Shown here: in pieces, positions 34,112 to 42,935 of the stretch
How positions within the stretch are numbered: the first letter of the stretch is position 1
Layout of the letters: each line of letters starts with the position of its first letter
From: SpSt-501 sp037481615
GTDB taxonomy: Bacteria > Desulfobacterota > Desulfobacteria > Desulfobacterales > SpSt-501
NCBI GenBank assembly: GCA_037481615.1
Contig: JBBFLI010000001.1
Strand: one strand, 5' to 3'
DNA: 64,000 nt
Notes under the pieces: model-generated
Databases searched by the model: none
Told to the model about the DNA's origin: nothing
What the model saw: the letters and a program-made list of their open reading frames with translations, nothing else
Position numbers and translations under genes: made by a program

Positions 34112-35398
34112 ATGCACTACGACACCGCGCTCCGAGGCTACACCGCCAAGCGGATCGAAGAGATCGACTCGGCCGACATCCTGGTCGGGATCCCCTGCTA
34201 CAACAACGAGAGGACCATCGCCCACGTGATCCAAATGGTGAGCCACGGGCTCGCCCGCCACTACGGCGGCAGGCGCTGTGTCCTCTTCGTGGCCGACGGC
34301 GGATCGACCGACGACACCCGCGAGGCGGCCAAGGAATTCCAGCTCAAGCCCTGGCAGGAGAAGATCGTCTCCATCTACCGCGGGCCCGCGGGCAAGGGGA
34401 CCGCCCTGCGCTCGGTGTTCGAGGCCGCCTGCCGGCTCAAGGTCCAGGTCTGCGCCATGGTGGATTCGGACCTGCGCAGCATCACCCCCGACTGGGTGAA
34501 GTACCTGATCGATCCCGTGCTCGAGGGCGGCTTCCAGTTCGTCGCCCCCGTCTACCTCCGGCACAAGTACGACGGGACGATCACGAACAACATCGTCTAC
34601 AACCTCACCCGGGCGCTCTACGGCAAGCGCATCCGCCAGCCGATCGGGGGGGATTTCGCCATCTCCCGCGAGGTGGCGCGGTTCTACATCGACCAGGACG
34701 TGTGGTTGACCGACGTCGCCCGCTTCGGGATCGACATCTGGATGACGACGACCGCGGTCACCCAGGGCTTCCGCATCTGCCAGTCGAACCTCGGGGTGAA
34801 GATTCACGACGTGAAGGATCCCGGCCAGCACCTCGGCCCCATGTTCCGGCAGGTGCTCTCGGCGCTCTTTTCGTTGATGGAGCGCTACGAGAGCCACTGG
34901 CGGCGCGTCCGCGGCAGCGAGCCGGTCCCCACCTTCGACTTCGCGGCGTCGGTCGAGCCCGAGCCGGTCAAGGTGAACGTCGATCTCCTCGTCGAGAGCT
35001 TCAAAACCGGCTACCAGCAGTTCTCCCCCCTCTGGCGGGAGATCTTCGACCCGCAGAGCTTCCGGCAGATCACCGCCGCCGCCTGCAGCCCGGTAGAGGA
35101 CTTTCACCTGCCGACCGAGGCCTGGGTGCGGATCCTCTACGAGATCGCCGCCACCTTCCGCTCCTGGACCGCGAACCGCGGCAAACTCCTCGACCTGCTG
35201 ACCCCGCTCTACTTCGCGCGCGTCGCCTCCTTCGTGCGCGAGAGCTGGAATCTCTCCTCGCAGGAGGCCGAGGGGCTGGTCGAGGAGCAGGCGCTGCTCT
35301 TCGAGAAGCAAAAGGACGACCTCGTCCGCCTCTGGGAAGAAAAGGGAAGGCCGGCGGAGGAGGGGTTCAGGCCGGATTCCTGCCCGACCCCGGCCTGA
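34112..35398 (+). CDS. family 2-type glycosyltransferase
   Basis: A 428-residue GT-A enzyme. The nucleotide-sugar half starts ILVGIPCYNNERTIAHVI, has FVADGGSTDDT, and carries the DxD motif in MVDSDLRSI. GGDFAISREVARFYI is the acceptor-side segment, and a helical C-terminal region (about 260-428) without membrane spans follows. It resembles soluble mannosylglycerate/glucosylglycerate-type synthases more than membrane cell-wall transferases. An ATG at 34091 is an alternative; 34112 has the better-spaced AAGGAAAG. It lies 44 nt downstream of the radical SAM gene. Confidence 0.82.
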   Translation: MHYDTALRGYTAKRIEEIDSADILVGIPCYNNERTIAHVIQMVSHGLARHYGGRRCVLFVADGGSTDDTREAAKEFQLKPWQEKIVSIYRGPAGKGTALRSVFEAACRLKVQVCAMVDSDLRSITPDWVKYLIDPVLEGGFQFVAPVYLRHKYDGTITNNIVYNLTRALYGKRIRQPIGGDFAISREVARFYIDQDVWLTDVARFGIDIWMTTTAVTQGFRICQSNLGVKIHDVKDPGQHLGPMFRQVLSALFSLMERYESHWRRVRGSEPVPTFDFAASVEPEPVKVNVDLLVESFKTGYQQFSPLWREIFDPQSFRQITAAACSPVEDFHLPTEAWVRILYEIAATFRSWTANRGKLLDLLTPLYFARVASFVRESWNLSSQEAEGLVEEQALLFEKQKDDLVRLWEEKGRPAEEGFRPDSCPTPA

Positions 35399-35409
35399 GA
35401 GGCAGGCCG

Positions 35410-36375
35410 TCAGGGGCGGCGGCGGGCGAGTTCGCGGCAGGCTTGGGCGATGTGCCGGGGGCCGAAGCCGTGTTTTTCGAAGAGGTAGTCCTGGTCGGCC
35501 ACTTCCCCGAAGCGGTCGGGGACGCCGAGGCGCCGCACGCGCACGGGGTGGTGCTCGCTCAGGACCTCGCATACCGCGCCGCCCAGGCCCCCCAGGATGC
35601 TCTGGTTCTCGACGGTGACGACCGCCCCCGTGCGGCGGGCCGAGGCGAGAAGGCTTTCCTGGTCGAAGGGCTTGACCGAGGGGTAATGGAGCACGTCGAC
35701 GCCGATCCCTTCGGCGGCGAGCCCGCGGGCGGTATCGAGGGCGAAGCGGGTCATGTAGCCGGTCGCCACCAGGGTCACGTCGTCCCCCTCGTGCAGGCGG
35801 CGGGCGCGCTGCGGGTCGAACGTCACCTCGGCGGGGAAAAGCGGCGGAACCTTGAGCCGGATCAGCTGCAGGTAGGTCGGCTGGCGGGTCGAGGCCATGT
35901 GGAACAGGACCGCGCGCAGTTCGTGCGCGTCGGCGGGGCTGTAGACGTGCATGTTCGGCATCGCCCGCATGATCGCGAGATCCTGGAAGCACATGTGGGT
36001 CCCGCCGTTCGGGCCCTGGGTGATGCCGGGCGAGGTGCCGACGATCTTCACGTTGTTGTTCGCGTAGGCCACGCTGATCGTGATCTGGTCGTAACAGCGC
36101 CGGGTCGCAAAGGCGGTGAAGCTCGAGCAGAAGGGGATCTTGCCCTCACGCGCGAGCCCCGCCGCGACCCCGATCATGTTCGCCTCCTGGACCCCGCAGT
36201 TGATGAAATTCGCGGGGTGGCGCGTGGAGACGATCGGGATCGAGGCGTCGGCCTTGCCGAGGTCGGCCTCGAGGCAATAGACGTCCGGGTTGCGCGCGAT
36301 CAGCTCGCTCAACGTGTGCGCGTAGACGAGCCGCATCTCCAAGTCGGCGAAGTTCGGTGCGGCGGGCGGTGTCAT
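35410..36375 (-). CDS. transketolase C-terminal subunit
   Basis: A 321-residue protein with the pyrimidine-binding and C-terminal domains of transketolase/DXS-type enzymes. The catalytic glutamate lies in NCGVQEANMIGVAAG. PGITQGPNGGTHMCFQDLAIMR is the family segment (within 115-140), and YPSVKPFD and VENQSILGGLGG mark the end domain. It pairs with the N-terminal subunit encoded 46 nt upstream. Split transketolases act in pentose phosphate metabolism or on special sugars. Confidence 0.9.
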   Translation of the reverse strand: MTPPAAPNFADLEMRLVYAHTLSELIARNPDVYCLEADLGKADASIPIVSTRHPANFINCGVQEANMIGVAAGLAREGKIPFCSSFTAFATRRCYDQITISVAYANNNVKIVGTSPGITQGPNGGTHMCFQDLAIMRAMPNMHVYSPADAHELRAVLFHMASTRQPTYLQLIRLKVPPLFPAEVTFDPQRARRLHEGDDVTLVATGYMTRFALDTARGLAAEGIGVDVLHYPSVKPFDQESLLASARRTGAVVTVENQSILGGLGGAVCEVLSEHHPVRVRRLGVPDRFGEVADQDYLFEKHGFGPRHIAQACRELARRRP

Positions 36376-36421
36376 GGCTCTCCGGCGGGTGCGTCGGATT
36401 CCCCGGGCGCGGGTCGGGGTT

Positions 36422-37270
36422 TCAGTAAGGCAGCTCGAAGCGGCACTCGAGCCCTTCCATCAGGCGGCGGTAGGTCGCCTCGTCGGGGATTTTCACGTTG
36501 TGGCAATCGACCAGGCCTTCGGTCTCCCGGTTGCCCTTGCCCTTGACCGTGTGGGCGATGATCATCGCCGGCCGCCCCTTGACCTCGCGGGCCCGGAGCA
36601 GGGTCGTGTGGATGTCGTCCCAGTCGTGGCCGTCCATCTCGAAGGTCTCCCAGCCGAAGGCGCGCCACTTGTCGGCGAGCGGCTCGAGCTCGAGCACCTC
36701 GGCGGTGCGGCCGTCGATCTGCATCTTGTTGTAGTCGCAGATGGCGATCAGGTTGTCGAGGCGCTGGTGGGCGGCGAACAGGGCGGCCTCCCAGATCTGG
36801 CCCTCGTTGCTCTCGCCGTCGCCGATGATGCAGTAGACGCGGTGGCCTTTGCCGTCGCGCTTGGCGGCGAGGGCCATGCCGCAGGCGCAGGAGAGGCCCT
36901 GCCCCAGCGATCCGGCCGTCATCTCGACCCCCGGGGTGAGGGTCTGGTCCATGTGGCTGGGAAGCCGGGTCCCGTTGCGGTTGATCGTGCAGAGCCAGGA
37001 CTTGGGGAAGAACCCCTTGTAGGCGAGCGCCGTGTAGACGATCGGCCCCGCGTGCCCCTTCGAGAGGATCAGCCGGTCGCGGTCCGGCCAATCGGGCTCC
37101 TCCGGCCGCACGTTCAGAATGCGGAAGTAGAGGGTGATCACGATCTCGACCAGGCTCATCACCCCGCCGATGTGCCCCACACCGGAGCGACAGATGGCGT
37201 CGGTCACGACATAACGGAATTCGGCCGCGAGACGATCGAGCCGCTCGCGGGTCCACGCTTCGTTTCCCAT
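36422..37270 (-). CDS. transketolase N-terminal subunit (TPP-binding)
   Basis: A 282-residue thiamine-diphosphate-binding half. The TPP motif runs from IIGDGESNEGQIWEAA to ICDYNKMQIDG. SKGHAGPIVYTAL and HMDQTLTPGVEMTAGSLGQG (residues about 106-125) are typical active-site segments. An ATG at 37270 has GGAG 3 nt upstream. With the downstream gene it makes a complete two-subunit enzyme, so the split is a normal architecture and not a frameshift. Confidence 0.9.
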   Translation of the reverse strand: MGNEAWTRERLDRLAAEFRYVVTDAICRSGVGHIGGVMSLVEIVITLYFRILNVRPEEPDWPDRDRLILSKGHAGPIVYTALAYKGFFPKSWLCTINRNGTRLPSHMDQTLTPGVEMTAGSLGQGLSCACGMALAAKRDGKGHRVYCIIGDGESNEGQIWEAALFAAHQRLDNLIAICDYNKMQIDGRTAEVLELEPLADKWRAFGWETFEMDGHDWDDIHTTLLRAREVKGRPAMIIAHTVKGKGNRETEGLVDCHNVKIPDEATYRRLMEGLECRFELPY

Positions 37271-37388
37271 GTACTCCTTCCGCCGGTCGCCGGGTTTTCG
37301 TCCCGGGGTGTGTGGACGCGGCCGGCTTGAGTAACAGAAATCGCGCGCCCTTTCAAGGCCGGCCGCGGGCCGGCTGCCGCCGGACCCC

Positions 37389-38219
37389 TCAGCGGGCGGA
37401 GGCGATTTCGCGCAGCCGATCGTAGAGCCCATCGGGCGTCATGCCGTTCGCCCCGGCGGTCGCCTTCAGCGTCTCGTCGGGGCGGGCCTGGATGCCGCGG
37501 GCGGAAAGCGCGGCGATCACCCGATCGGGCTCCAGGCCGTAGCGCCGGCAGATCTCGGCGAGCGTCTGCTGACCGGTTCCGGGGGGAGGATGGGGCGGCA
37601 AGGCCGCGGCCCCCGCCGCAGGCTTCTTTTCGGCCGGCTGCAGGATCCGGTAGACGGCCTGGGGGGAGAGGCCGTTTTTGCGGGCGATCTCGAGGAGGGT
37701 TTCTTTCTCCTCGAACGCGAGCCCCGCCTCGCGCAGGAGCGCCCGGGCCTTCCCCTCGTCGAGGTTCGCCTTGACGAGAAAGGAGGAAAGCGGCGACAGC
37801 TCGGCGTGGCCGTAGGGCGGCTCGCCGTAACGGCGGGCCGCACGGTCTTTCAAGGCCGTGTTCAGGTCGATCAGCCAGCGGAAGGGGGGGGCTTCGGCCC
37901 AGGTCCCGGCGACGGTAACGGCGGACAGGGCGAGGGCGAAGCCGAACTCGGGGGGGGGGACGCGGAGGCGCCGGTTCCGTCTCAGGTAGGCGAGGATCGC
38001 GTTCCAGTTGTAGTAGACGTGCAGGAAGATGCTCAAAAGAAAAAGCGTCCCCCCCGTGATGTGTATATTCCCCCACACGGTCTTGGAGAGCCCCCAGAGC
38101 CGCCAGTCGGCCCAATAGGCGACCCGCCCCTGGGGGGCGAGGTAAACGACGACGCCGGTGACCAGGAGCAGAACAAAGGAGGTGAGGGCGGTGAGCGAGG
38201 TGAGTCTGCGCAGGTTCAT
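37389..38219 (-). CDS. DUF4405-like membrane protein with C-terminal helical repeats
   Basis: A 276-residue protein. Spans lie at about 9-28, 55-72 and 92-107. Histidines H53 and H67 sit in the second region (NIHITGGTLFLLSIFLHVYY), a spacing that could hold heme b. The cytosolic tail has three similar helical motifs, at about 173-193, 218-238 and 249-269 (TLLEIARKNGLSPQAVYRIL, TLAEICRRYGLEPDRVIAAL, and a third ending NGMTPDGLYDRL), separated by a proline-rich linker. The membrane part resembles DUF4405/cytochrome-b-like proteins. The tail motifs look like small helix-turn-helix units of unknown partner. Confidence 0.65.
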   Translation of the reverse strand: MNLRRLTSLTALTSFVLLLVTGVVVYLAPQGRVAYWADWRLWGLSKTVWGNIHITGGTLFLLSIFLHVYYNWNAILAYLRRNRRLRVPPPEFGFALALSAVTVAGTWAEAPPFRWLIDLNTALKDRAARRYGEPPYGHAELSPLSSFLVKANLDEGKARALLREAGLAFEEKETLLEIARKNGLSPQAVYRILQPAEKKPAAGAAALPPHPPPGTGQQTLAEICRRYGLEPDRVIAALSARGIQARPDETLKATAGANGMTPDGLYDRLREIASAR

Positions 38220-38282
38220 GGTGCACCTCTCCTTCCGCAGGGCGAATGCAGGCCCAGACGGTAATGCCGCCGGCCTGCGGGT

Positions 38283-39539
38283 TCAAGACGGCGGCTTGTT
38301 TCGCGGCCCGCCGCGGCCCGGGGCGGCGAGGGCGCTCAGCAGGCAGCCAGCGCCGAGGCTCCCGAAGGCGAGCCCCCAGGCGAGCGGCGCCTCCTTGCCT
38401 CCGGCCGCATCGAGAACCGCGCCGAAGGCGACCGGTGCGAGAAAGCCGGCCCCGAACCCGGCGAAGGAGTAGAAGGCCATGACCGCCCCCCGGACGTGGG
38501 CGGGGGTCACCTCGACCAGACCCGCCGTCAAGGCGGCGGATTCGGACATCACGGCGATGTAGTAGAACGCCAGCACCGCGAGCATGGCCCCGGCGGAGAG
38601 GAGGGCCGAAAAACCGGCGCACCAGGAAAGCAGGCCTGATGCGGCCATGGCGACCGGAATGAAGCGGGACCGCCCCACGCGCATCGCCGTCTCGTTTCCG
38701 AGAATGCTCGCGGGAATCCCCAGCAGATTGATCCAGGCTGCGGCCTCCGTCGCCGCCAGCCCCGGTGGGTCGGCCGCGGCGAGTCCGTAGCCGAAGAGGA
38801 GGAAGGCGACCATCCAGGAGCGCAGGCCGAAGAGCTCCCAGCAGTGCGCCGCATAGCGCACGATGAAGGCCGGAACCCCGGGCAGGCGGAGCACCGCGGG
38901 GCGGGGAAAGAGCGAGGGGGTTCGGCCGGCGGCCTTCGGGAGGGAGGAGGGGGCGATGGTGTTCCGCACCAGCGCCGCCGCGGCGAGCGGGCCGACGGCG
39001 AGGAGCGCGAAAACCCCCGGCCAGGAAAGGACGCGGCCGAGCCACCCGGCGAGCAGAAACGACAGGCTCGTCCCGACGCCGAAGGCCGAGGTGTAATAGG
39101 AAACATAGCGGCTCCGCCGCGGCCCGCCCACGCGGTCGGTGAGCGCCTTCAGCCCCGGCATGTAGGTGCCGGCGAGCCCCGCTCCGCTCAGGACCTGGAA
39201 GAAGACCGCGCTCGCCAGCCCGGAGGCGAGGGCGGCGAAGCCGGCGAGGCTCGCCGCGGAAAGAAGACAGCAGCCGAGGTGCACCCGCCGGGCGTCGACG
39301 CGGTCGGTGGCGGCCGAAAGAAAGAAGACGGCCGTCATGTAGCCGGCGAAGAAGGCCCCCCCGATCAGCCCCGCCTCGGAGCTCGAAAGGCCCCAGAGAT
39401 CGCGCAGCGGGGCCAGGAACGCCGGGTAGGCGGCGAATCCGGTCATGCTGAGCACTTCGGCCAGGCACAGCCAGGCGACGACCCGCGCCGGCTTCGATCC
39501 CGGGTTTTCGCTGGAGGGCGAAGGTCCCGCGGTCATCAT
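38283..39539 (-). CDS. major facilitator superfamily transporter
   Basis: A 418-residue inner-membrane transporter with about 12 spans. The inter-span loop after span 2 carries an MFS A-motif-like sequence (SAATDRVDARRVHLG). Spans such as LGCCLLSAASLAGFAALASG are clear. No resistance- or substrate-specific motif is recognisable. It lies 63 nt upstream of the DUF4405 gene in the same orientation. An oxalate/formate or nitrate-type family assignment is possible but unsupported. Confidence 0.83.
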   Translation of the reverse strand: MMTAGPSPSSENPGSKPARVVAWLCLAEVLSMTGFAAYPAFLAPLRDLWGLSSSEAGLIGGAFFAGYMTAVFFLSAATDRVDARRVHLGCCLLSAASLAGFAALASGLASAVFFQVLSGAGLAGTYMPGLKALTDRVGGPRRSRYVSYYTSAFGVGTSLSFLLAGWLGRVLSWPGVFALLAVGPLAAAALVRNTIAPSSLPKAAGRTPSLFPRPAVLRLPGVPAFIVRYAAHCWELFGLRSWMVAFLLFGYGLAAADPPGLAATEAAAWINLLGIPASILGNETAMRVGRSRFIPVAMAASGLLSWCAGFSALLSAGAMLAVLAFYYIAVMSESAALTAGLVEVTPAHVRGAVMAFYSFAGFGAGFLAPVAFGAVLDAAGGKEAPLAWGLAFGSLGAGCLLSALAAPGRGGPRNKPPS

Positions 39540-39589
39540 CGGCCGGATCGTAGAGCAAGCGCAGGCGGAAGAAAAGTGTGGGCCGCCGA

Positions 39590-39619
39590 TTGCCGTGAGG
39601 GGCCGAAATCGGCTATACC
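39590..39619 (+). promoter_or_regulatory. candidate promoter of DUF456 gene, possibly leaderless
   Basis: TTGCCG (39590-39595), an 18-nt spacer, then TATACC (39614-39619). Transcription would begin near 39626, the first base of the ATG. No Shine-Dalgarno precedes that ATG. Confidence 0.35.
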
Positions 39620-39625
39620 CCGACC

Positions 39626-40105
39626 ATGGAGATTCTGGGGTGGGGGGTGGGGGCGCTTCTCGTCGCCGTCGGACTCGTGGGGGTCGTGGTGCCGGGCCTT
39701 CCGGGGACCCCGCTCGTTTTCGGGGGCCTCGTCCTGGCCGCCTGGGCGGACGGCTTCCGTCACGTGGGGACGGGGACGATCCTCGTCCTGGCGGCGATGA
39801 CCGCGGCGTCGTTTCTGATCGACGTTCTCGCCGCGGGCTGGGGCGTGAAGCGCGCGGGGGCCGGCCGCGCGGCCGTGGTCGGGGCGATGCTCGGGATGGT
39901 CGTCGGCCTCTTCTTCGGCCTGCCGGGCCTCCTGATCGGCCCCTTTGCGGGGGCGGTCGTGGGCGAGTTCGTCGCGCGGCGCGATCTCGCGCGCGCGGGC
40001 CGGGCGGGGGCCGCGGCCTGGATGGGGTTCGTGCTGGCGCTCGGCGTCAAGGCGGGCCTCGTCTTCGCCATGATCGGCGTCTTCGCCGCCGCCTTCATCG
40101 GCTGA
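39626..40105 (+). CDS. DUF456 membrane protein
   Basis: A 159-residue protein with four to five membrane spans. The glycine-rich opening (LGWGVGALLVAVGLVGVVVP, then G-L-P-G-T-P-L-V-F) and the central GGLVLAAWADGF are characteristic of the DUF456 family, whose function is unknown. GLPGLLIGPFAGAVVGEF resembles a glycine-zipper. It overlaps the convergent aminotransferase gene by 11 bp. Confidence 0.78.
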   Translation: MEILGWGVGALLVAVGLVGVVVPGLPGTPLVFGGLVLAAWADGFRHVGTGTILVLAAMTAASFLIDVLAAGWGVKRAGAGRAAVVGAMLGMVVGLFFGLPGLLIGPFAGAVVGEFVARRDLARAGRAGAAAWMGFVLALGVKAGLVFAMIGVFAAAFIG

Positions 40106-41444
40106 GGGCGGCCACCTCGGGTTCACCTTCCACGGAGGCGATCGCCTCCTCGAGGATCGAAAGCAGCTCGTCCACCTCTTGCTCCCCGATGGTGAGCGGG
40201 GGGCCGAGAAGCAGGTGGTCCCCGGCGGCCCCCTCCACGGTCCCGTGCCCCGGAAAGACGATCAGGCCGCGCGCGAGGCAGGCGTCCGTCACCCGCTCCG
40301 CGAAACGAAGCCGGGGGGGATAAGGCTCCCGGGTGTCGCGGTCGCGCACGAACTCCACCCCCGCCATCAGCCCCAGCCCGCGCACGTCGCCGATCGAGGC
40401 CCGGCGTCCGGCGATCTCCCGGAGCCCCGCGAGCAGCCGCGCGCCCTGACGGGCCGCGTTTTCGGCAAGCCGCATTTCCACCAGCCGTTCGAGCATCAGG
40501 CAGCCCACACGGCTTCCGAGCAAGTGGCTGCAGCAGGTGTGGACCCCTTCGAAGGCCGCTCCCCGGCCCTCCACGGCCGCGGCGAGCTCCTCGGCGATCA
40601 GGCAGGCGGCCATGGGGAAGTACCCCGCCCCCAGCCCCTTGCCGGCCGCGATCAGATCCGGCGCGACCCCCCAGTGGTCGATCGCGAAGGACCGCCCCGT
40701 GCGCCCCAGCCCGCACATCACCTCATCGGCGATGAAGTGCACGCCGTTTCGCGTGCAGATCTCGCGCACGAGCTCGAAGTAGCCCGGCGGGGCGGGCACG
40801 GCGCCGAGGGCCGCCCCGACCACGGGCTCGGCGATGAAGGCGGCCACGTTTTCGGGCCCGAGCTGCCGGATCGCGGTCTCGAGGGCCCGGGCGCAGAGGA
40901 GCCCGCAGGAGGGGTGCGTTTTCTCGAAGGGGCAGCGGTAACAGAAGGCGGGCGGGATGTGCACCGCGGCCGCGAGCTGCGGCAGGTGCTTCCTTCGCCG
41001 GCCGGTGTGGCCGCCGCAGGCGAGCGCGCCCAGCGTGTTCCCGTGGTAGGACTGCCAGCGGCCGATCACGAGGTGGCGGCCCGCCTCCCCGCAGGCGAGA
41101 TGCGCCTGGCGGCTGAACTTGAGGCAGTTTTCCACCGCCTCGGAGCCCGAACTCACGGTGAAGACCCGCCCGAACCCGGGCGGGGCGATGCGGACCAGCC
41201 TCTCGGCGAGCTCGAGGTAGGCCTCGGAGTGCGAACAGTGGAAGGGATTGTAGGCCAGCAGGCGCGCCTGGCGGGCGATCGCCTCGGCCACGGCGGCCTC
41301 CCCGTGGCCGAGGTTGCAGACGAGCGAGGAGCCGCTCGCGCCGTCGAGGTAGCGCCGGCCCTCGGCGTCGAAGAGGTAGACCCCTTCGCCGCGCACCATG
41401 CAGGGGTTGCGTTGGGTGAGATGACGCAGGATGGCCTTCGGCAC
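40095..41444 (-). CDS. class III aminotransferase with four-cysteine insertion
   Basis: A 449-residue PLP aminotransferase. K269 (IAAGKGLGAGYFP) is the Schiff-base lysine, D240-E241 lies in FIADEVMCGLGRTG, and SSGSEAVENCLKF (98-110) is the phosphate loop. An insertion with C168, C171, C180 and C184 (FCYRCPFEKTHPSCGLLC) is typical of one subfamily of omega-amino acid:pyruvate and related transaminases. The start is 4 nt after the GlcD-like gene, so both form an operon divergent from tctCBA. It may pair with the oxidase to handle a hydroxy or oxo acid. Confidence 0.85.
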   Translation of the reverse strand: MPKAILRHLTQRNPCMVRGEGVYLFDAEGRRYLDGASGSSLVCNLGHGEAAVAEAIARQARLLAYNPFHCSHSEAYLELAERLVRIAPPGFGRVFTVSSGSEAVENCLKFSRQAHLACGEAGRHLVIGRWQSYHGNTLGALACGGHTGRRRKHLPQLAAAVHIPPAFCYRCPFEKTHPSCGLLCARALETAIRQLGPENVAAFIAEPVVGAALGAVPAPPGYFELVREICTRNGVHFIADEVMCGLGRTGRSFAIDHWGVAPDLIAAGKGLGAGYFPMAACLIAEELAAAVEGRGAAFEGVHTCCSHLLGSRVGCLMLERLVEMRLAENAARQGARLLAGLREIAGRRASIGDVRGLGLMAGVEFVRDRDTREPYPPRLRFAERVTDACLARGLIVFPGHGTVEGAAGDHLLLGPPLTIGEQEVDELLSILEEAIASVEGEPEVAALSR

Positions 41445-41448
41445 GGCT

Positions 41449-42846
41449 TCAGCCCTCCTCGGGGAAGATCTTTCCGGGGTTGAGGATCCCCCGGGGGTCG
41501 AAGAGCCCCTTCACGCGCCGCATCCAGGCGAGGCTCATCCCGTGCTGAAGGGGCATGTACCGGCGTTTTCCCAGGCCGACCCCGTGCTCGCCGGTGGCCG
41601 TGCCGCCGAGAGCGATCGCCCGGCGCACGATCCGGCCCGAGACCTGCTGCACGAGCTCCCACTCCGCGGGGTCGTCCCGGCGGCCGGCGATGTTCAGGTG
41701 GATGTTGCCGTTTCCGGCGTGGCTGAGGGTGTAGGCCGTGAGCCCGTGGGCGCGGACCTCGGCCTCCATCGTCGCGAGCAACTCGCCGTAGGCCGTGAGC
41801 GGGACGGCGACGTCCATGACGAGGATGCGGTGCTCGGGGTGGTGACGCTGGATCATCTCCCCCAAGCCGTGGCGCGCCTTGAAGATGCGGTCGCGCTCGG
41901 CGCGGCCGAGGCCGGGGCGGAACTCGAGGCCCCCGGCCGCGGCGCAGATCTCGGAGGCGGCCTCCAGACCCTCGGCGAGCTGGCCGGCGCTCGTGCCGTG
42001 GAACTCGAGAAAAAGCGTGGGGGCGGGGGCGAGGTCGAGCCCCTCCTCGCGGTTCATGAGCGCGATGCACTCGGGCCCGAGCAGCTCCAGGGCGGCGGGG
42101 TTCAGCCCCGCGCGCTTGATCTCGAAGACCGCCCGGGCGGCGGCGGCGATCGAGGGGAAGGTCGCCACCGCGGCCGAGACCTCGGCCGGGGCGCCGACGA
42201 GCCTGAGCGTCGCCTCGACCACGAGGCCGAGGGTCCCCTCCGAGCCGACGAAGAGGTGGAGCAGCGCGTAGCCCGAGGAGCTCTTGTTCGCGCGGGTCCC
42301 GAGCTCGAGGATCTCCCCCGAGGCGAGCGCGACGACGAGCCGCAGGACGTAGTCCCGCGTCGAGCCGTAGAGCACCGTGCGCGTGCCGCTCGCGTTGTTG
42401 GCGATCATGCCGCCGATCGTCGCCCGTGCGCCGGGGTCGGGGGGGAAAAAGAGGCCCGTGTGCCGCAGCCGGTCGTTCAGGTCTTGGTAGACCACCCCCG
42501 GCTGGACGTCGGCCTGGAAGTCCTCCTCGCGCACGGCGAGGATGCGGTTCATGCGGCTGAAATCGAGGACGAGGCCGCGGCAGACGGGAATGGGGTTGCC
42601 CTCGAGGCTCGATCCCGAGCCCCAGCCGACGACGGGCAGCCGTCGGCGGTCGGCGAAGCGCAGGATGCGCGCGGTTTCCTCGGCCGTCTCCGGCCAGAGC
42701 ACGACCTCGGGCCGGCAGGCGGGGTGCGCCGACTGGTCGCGGGCGTGGAGATCGAGCTGCGACTCCCCCGTGGAGATGCGCTCGGGCGGCAGGATCGTGG
42801 CGAGTTCCTCGAGGTCCTCCGGAGTGACGGGCGGGTAATCCTTCAT
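41449..42846 (-). CDS. FAD-linked 2-hydroxy-acid oxidoreductase (GlcD/D-lactate dehydrogenase type)
   Basis: A 465-residue enzyme of the VAO/PCMH flavoprotein fold. The FAD-binding part includes VVGWGSGSSLEGNPIP and ATIGGMIANNASGTRTVLYG (residues about 142-161). The C-terminal FAD-oxidase domain ends with GEHGVGLGKRRYM and HAGNGNIHLN, the family's metal/substrate histidines. It probably oxidises glycolate, D-lactate or a related D-2-hydroxy acid and passes electrons to the respiratory chain. It shares a divergent intergenic region with a Tct carboxylate transporter. Confidence 0.88.
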   Translation of the reverse strand: MKDYPPVTPEDLEELATILPPERISTGESQLDLHARDQSAHPACRPEVVLWPETAEETARILRFADRRRLPVVGWGSGSSLEGNPIPVCRGLVLDFSRMNRILAVREEDFQADVQPGVVYQDLNDRLRHTGLFFPPDPGARATIGGMIANNASGTRTVLYGSTRDYVLRLVVALASGEILELGTRANKSSSGYALLHLFVGSEGTLGLVVEATLRLVGAPAEVSAAVATFPSIAAAARAVFEIKRAGLNPAALELLGPECIALMNREEGLDLAPAPTLFLEFHGTSAGQLAEGLEAASEICAAAGGLEFRPGLGRAERDRIFKARHGLGEMIQRHHPEHRILVMDVAVPLTAYGELLATMEAEVRAHGLTAYTLSHAGNGNIHLNIAGRRDDPAEWELVQQVSGRIVRRAIALGGTATGEHGVGLGKRRYMPLQHGMSLAWMRRVKGLFDPRGILNPGKIFPEEG

Positions 42847-42899
42847 GGCTGCGAGATCCCTCCGCGGGAAGGGGTGACATTCCTCCCCGGGGCCCTTAG

Positions 42900-42918
42900 C
42901 ACGAAAAACGACTTCGTG
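42900..42918. promoter_or_regulatory. palindromic operator candidate between glcD-like and tctC
   Basis: CACGAA (42900-42905), 7 nt, TTCGTG (42913-42918) is a perfect 6-bp inverted repeat. A second repeat, GTGTCA (42916-42921) and TGACAC (42937-42942), overlaps the adjacent -35. The placement between two divergent, functionally linked operons suits a shared regulator, but none is encoded next to it. Confidence 0.4.
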
Positions 42919-42935
42919 TCAGGCCCCGGCGGATC

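Noticed and set aside
35410..37270. The split transketolase looked like a single gene broken by a frameshift
   Set aside because: Both halves have own starts, a 46-nt gap and complete domains; two-subunit transketolases are common.
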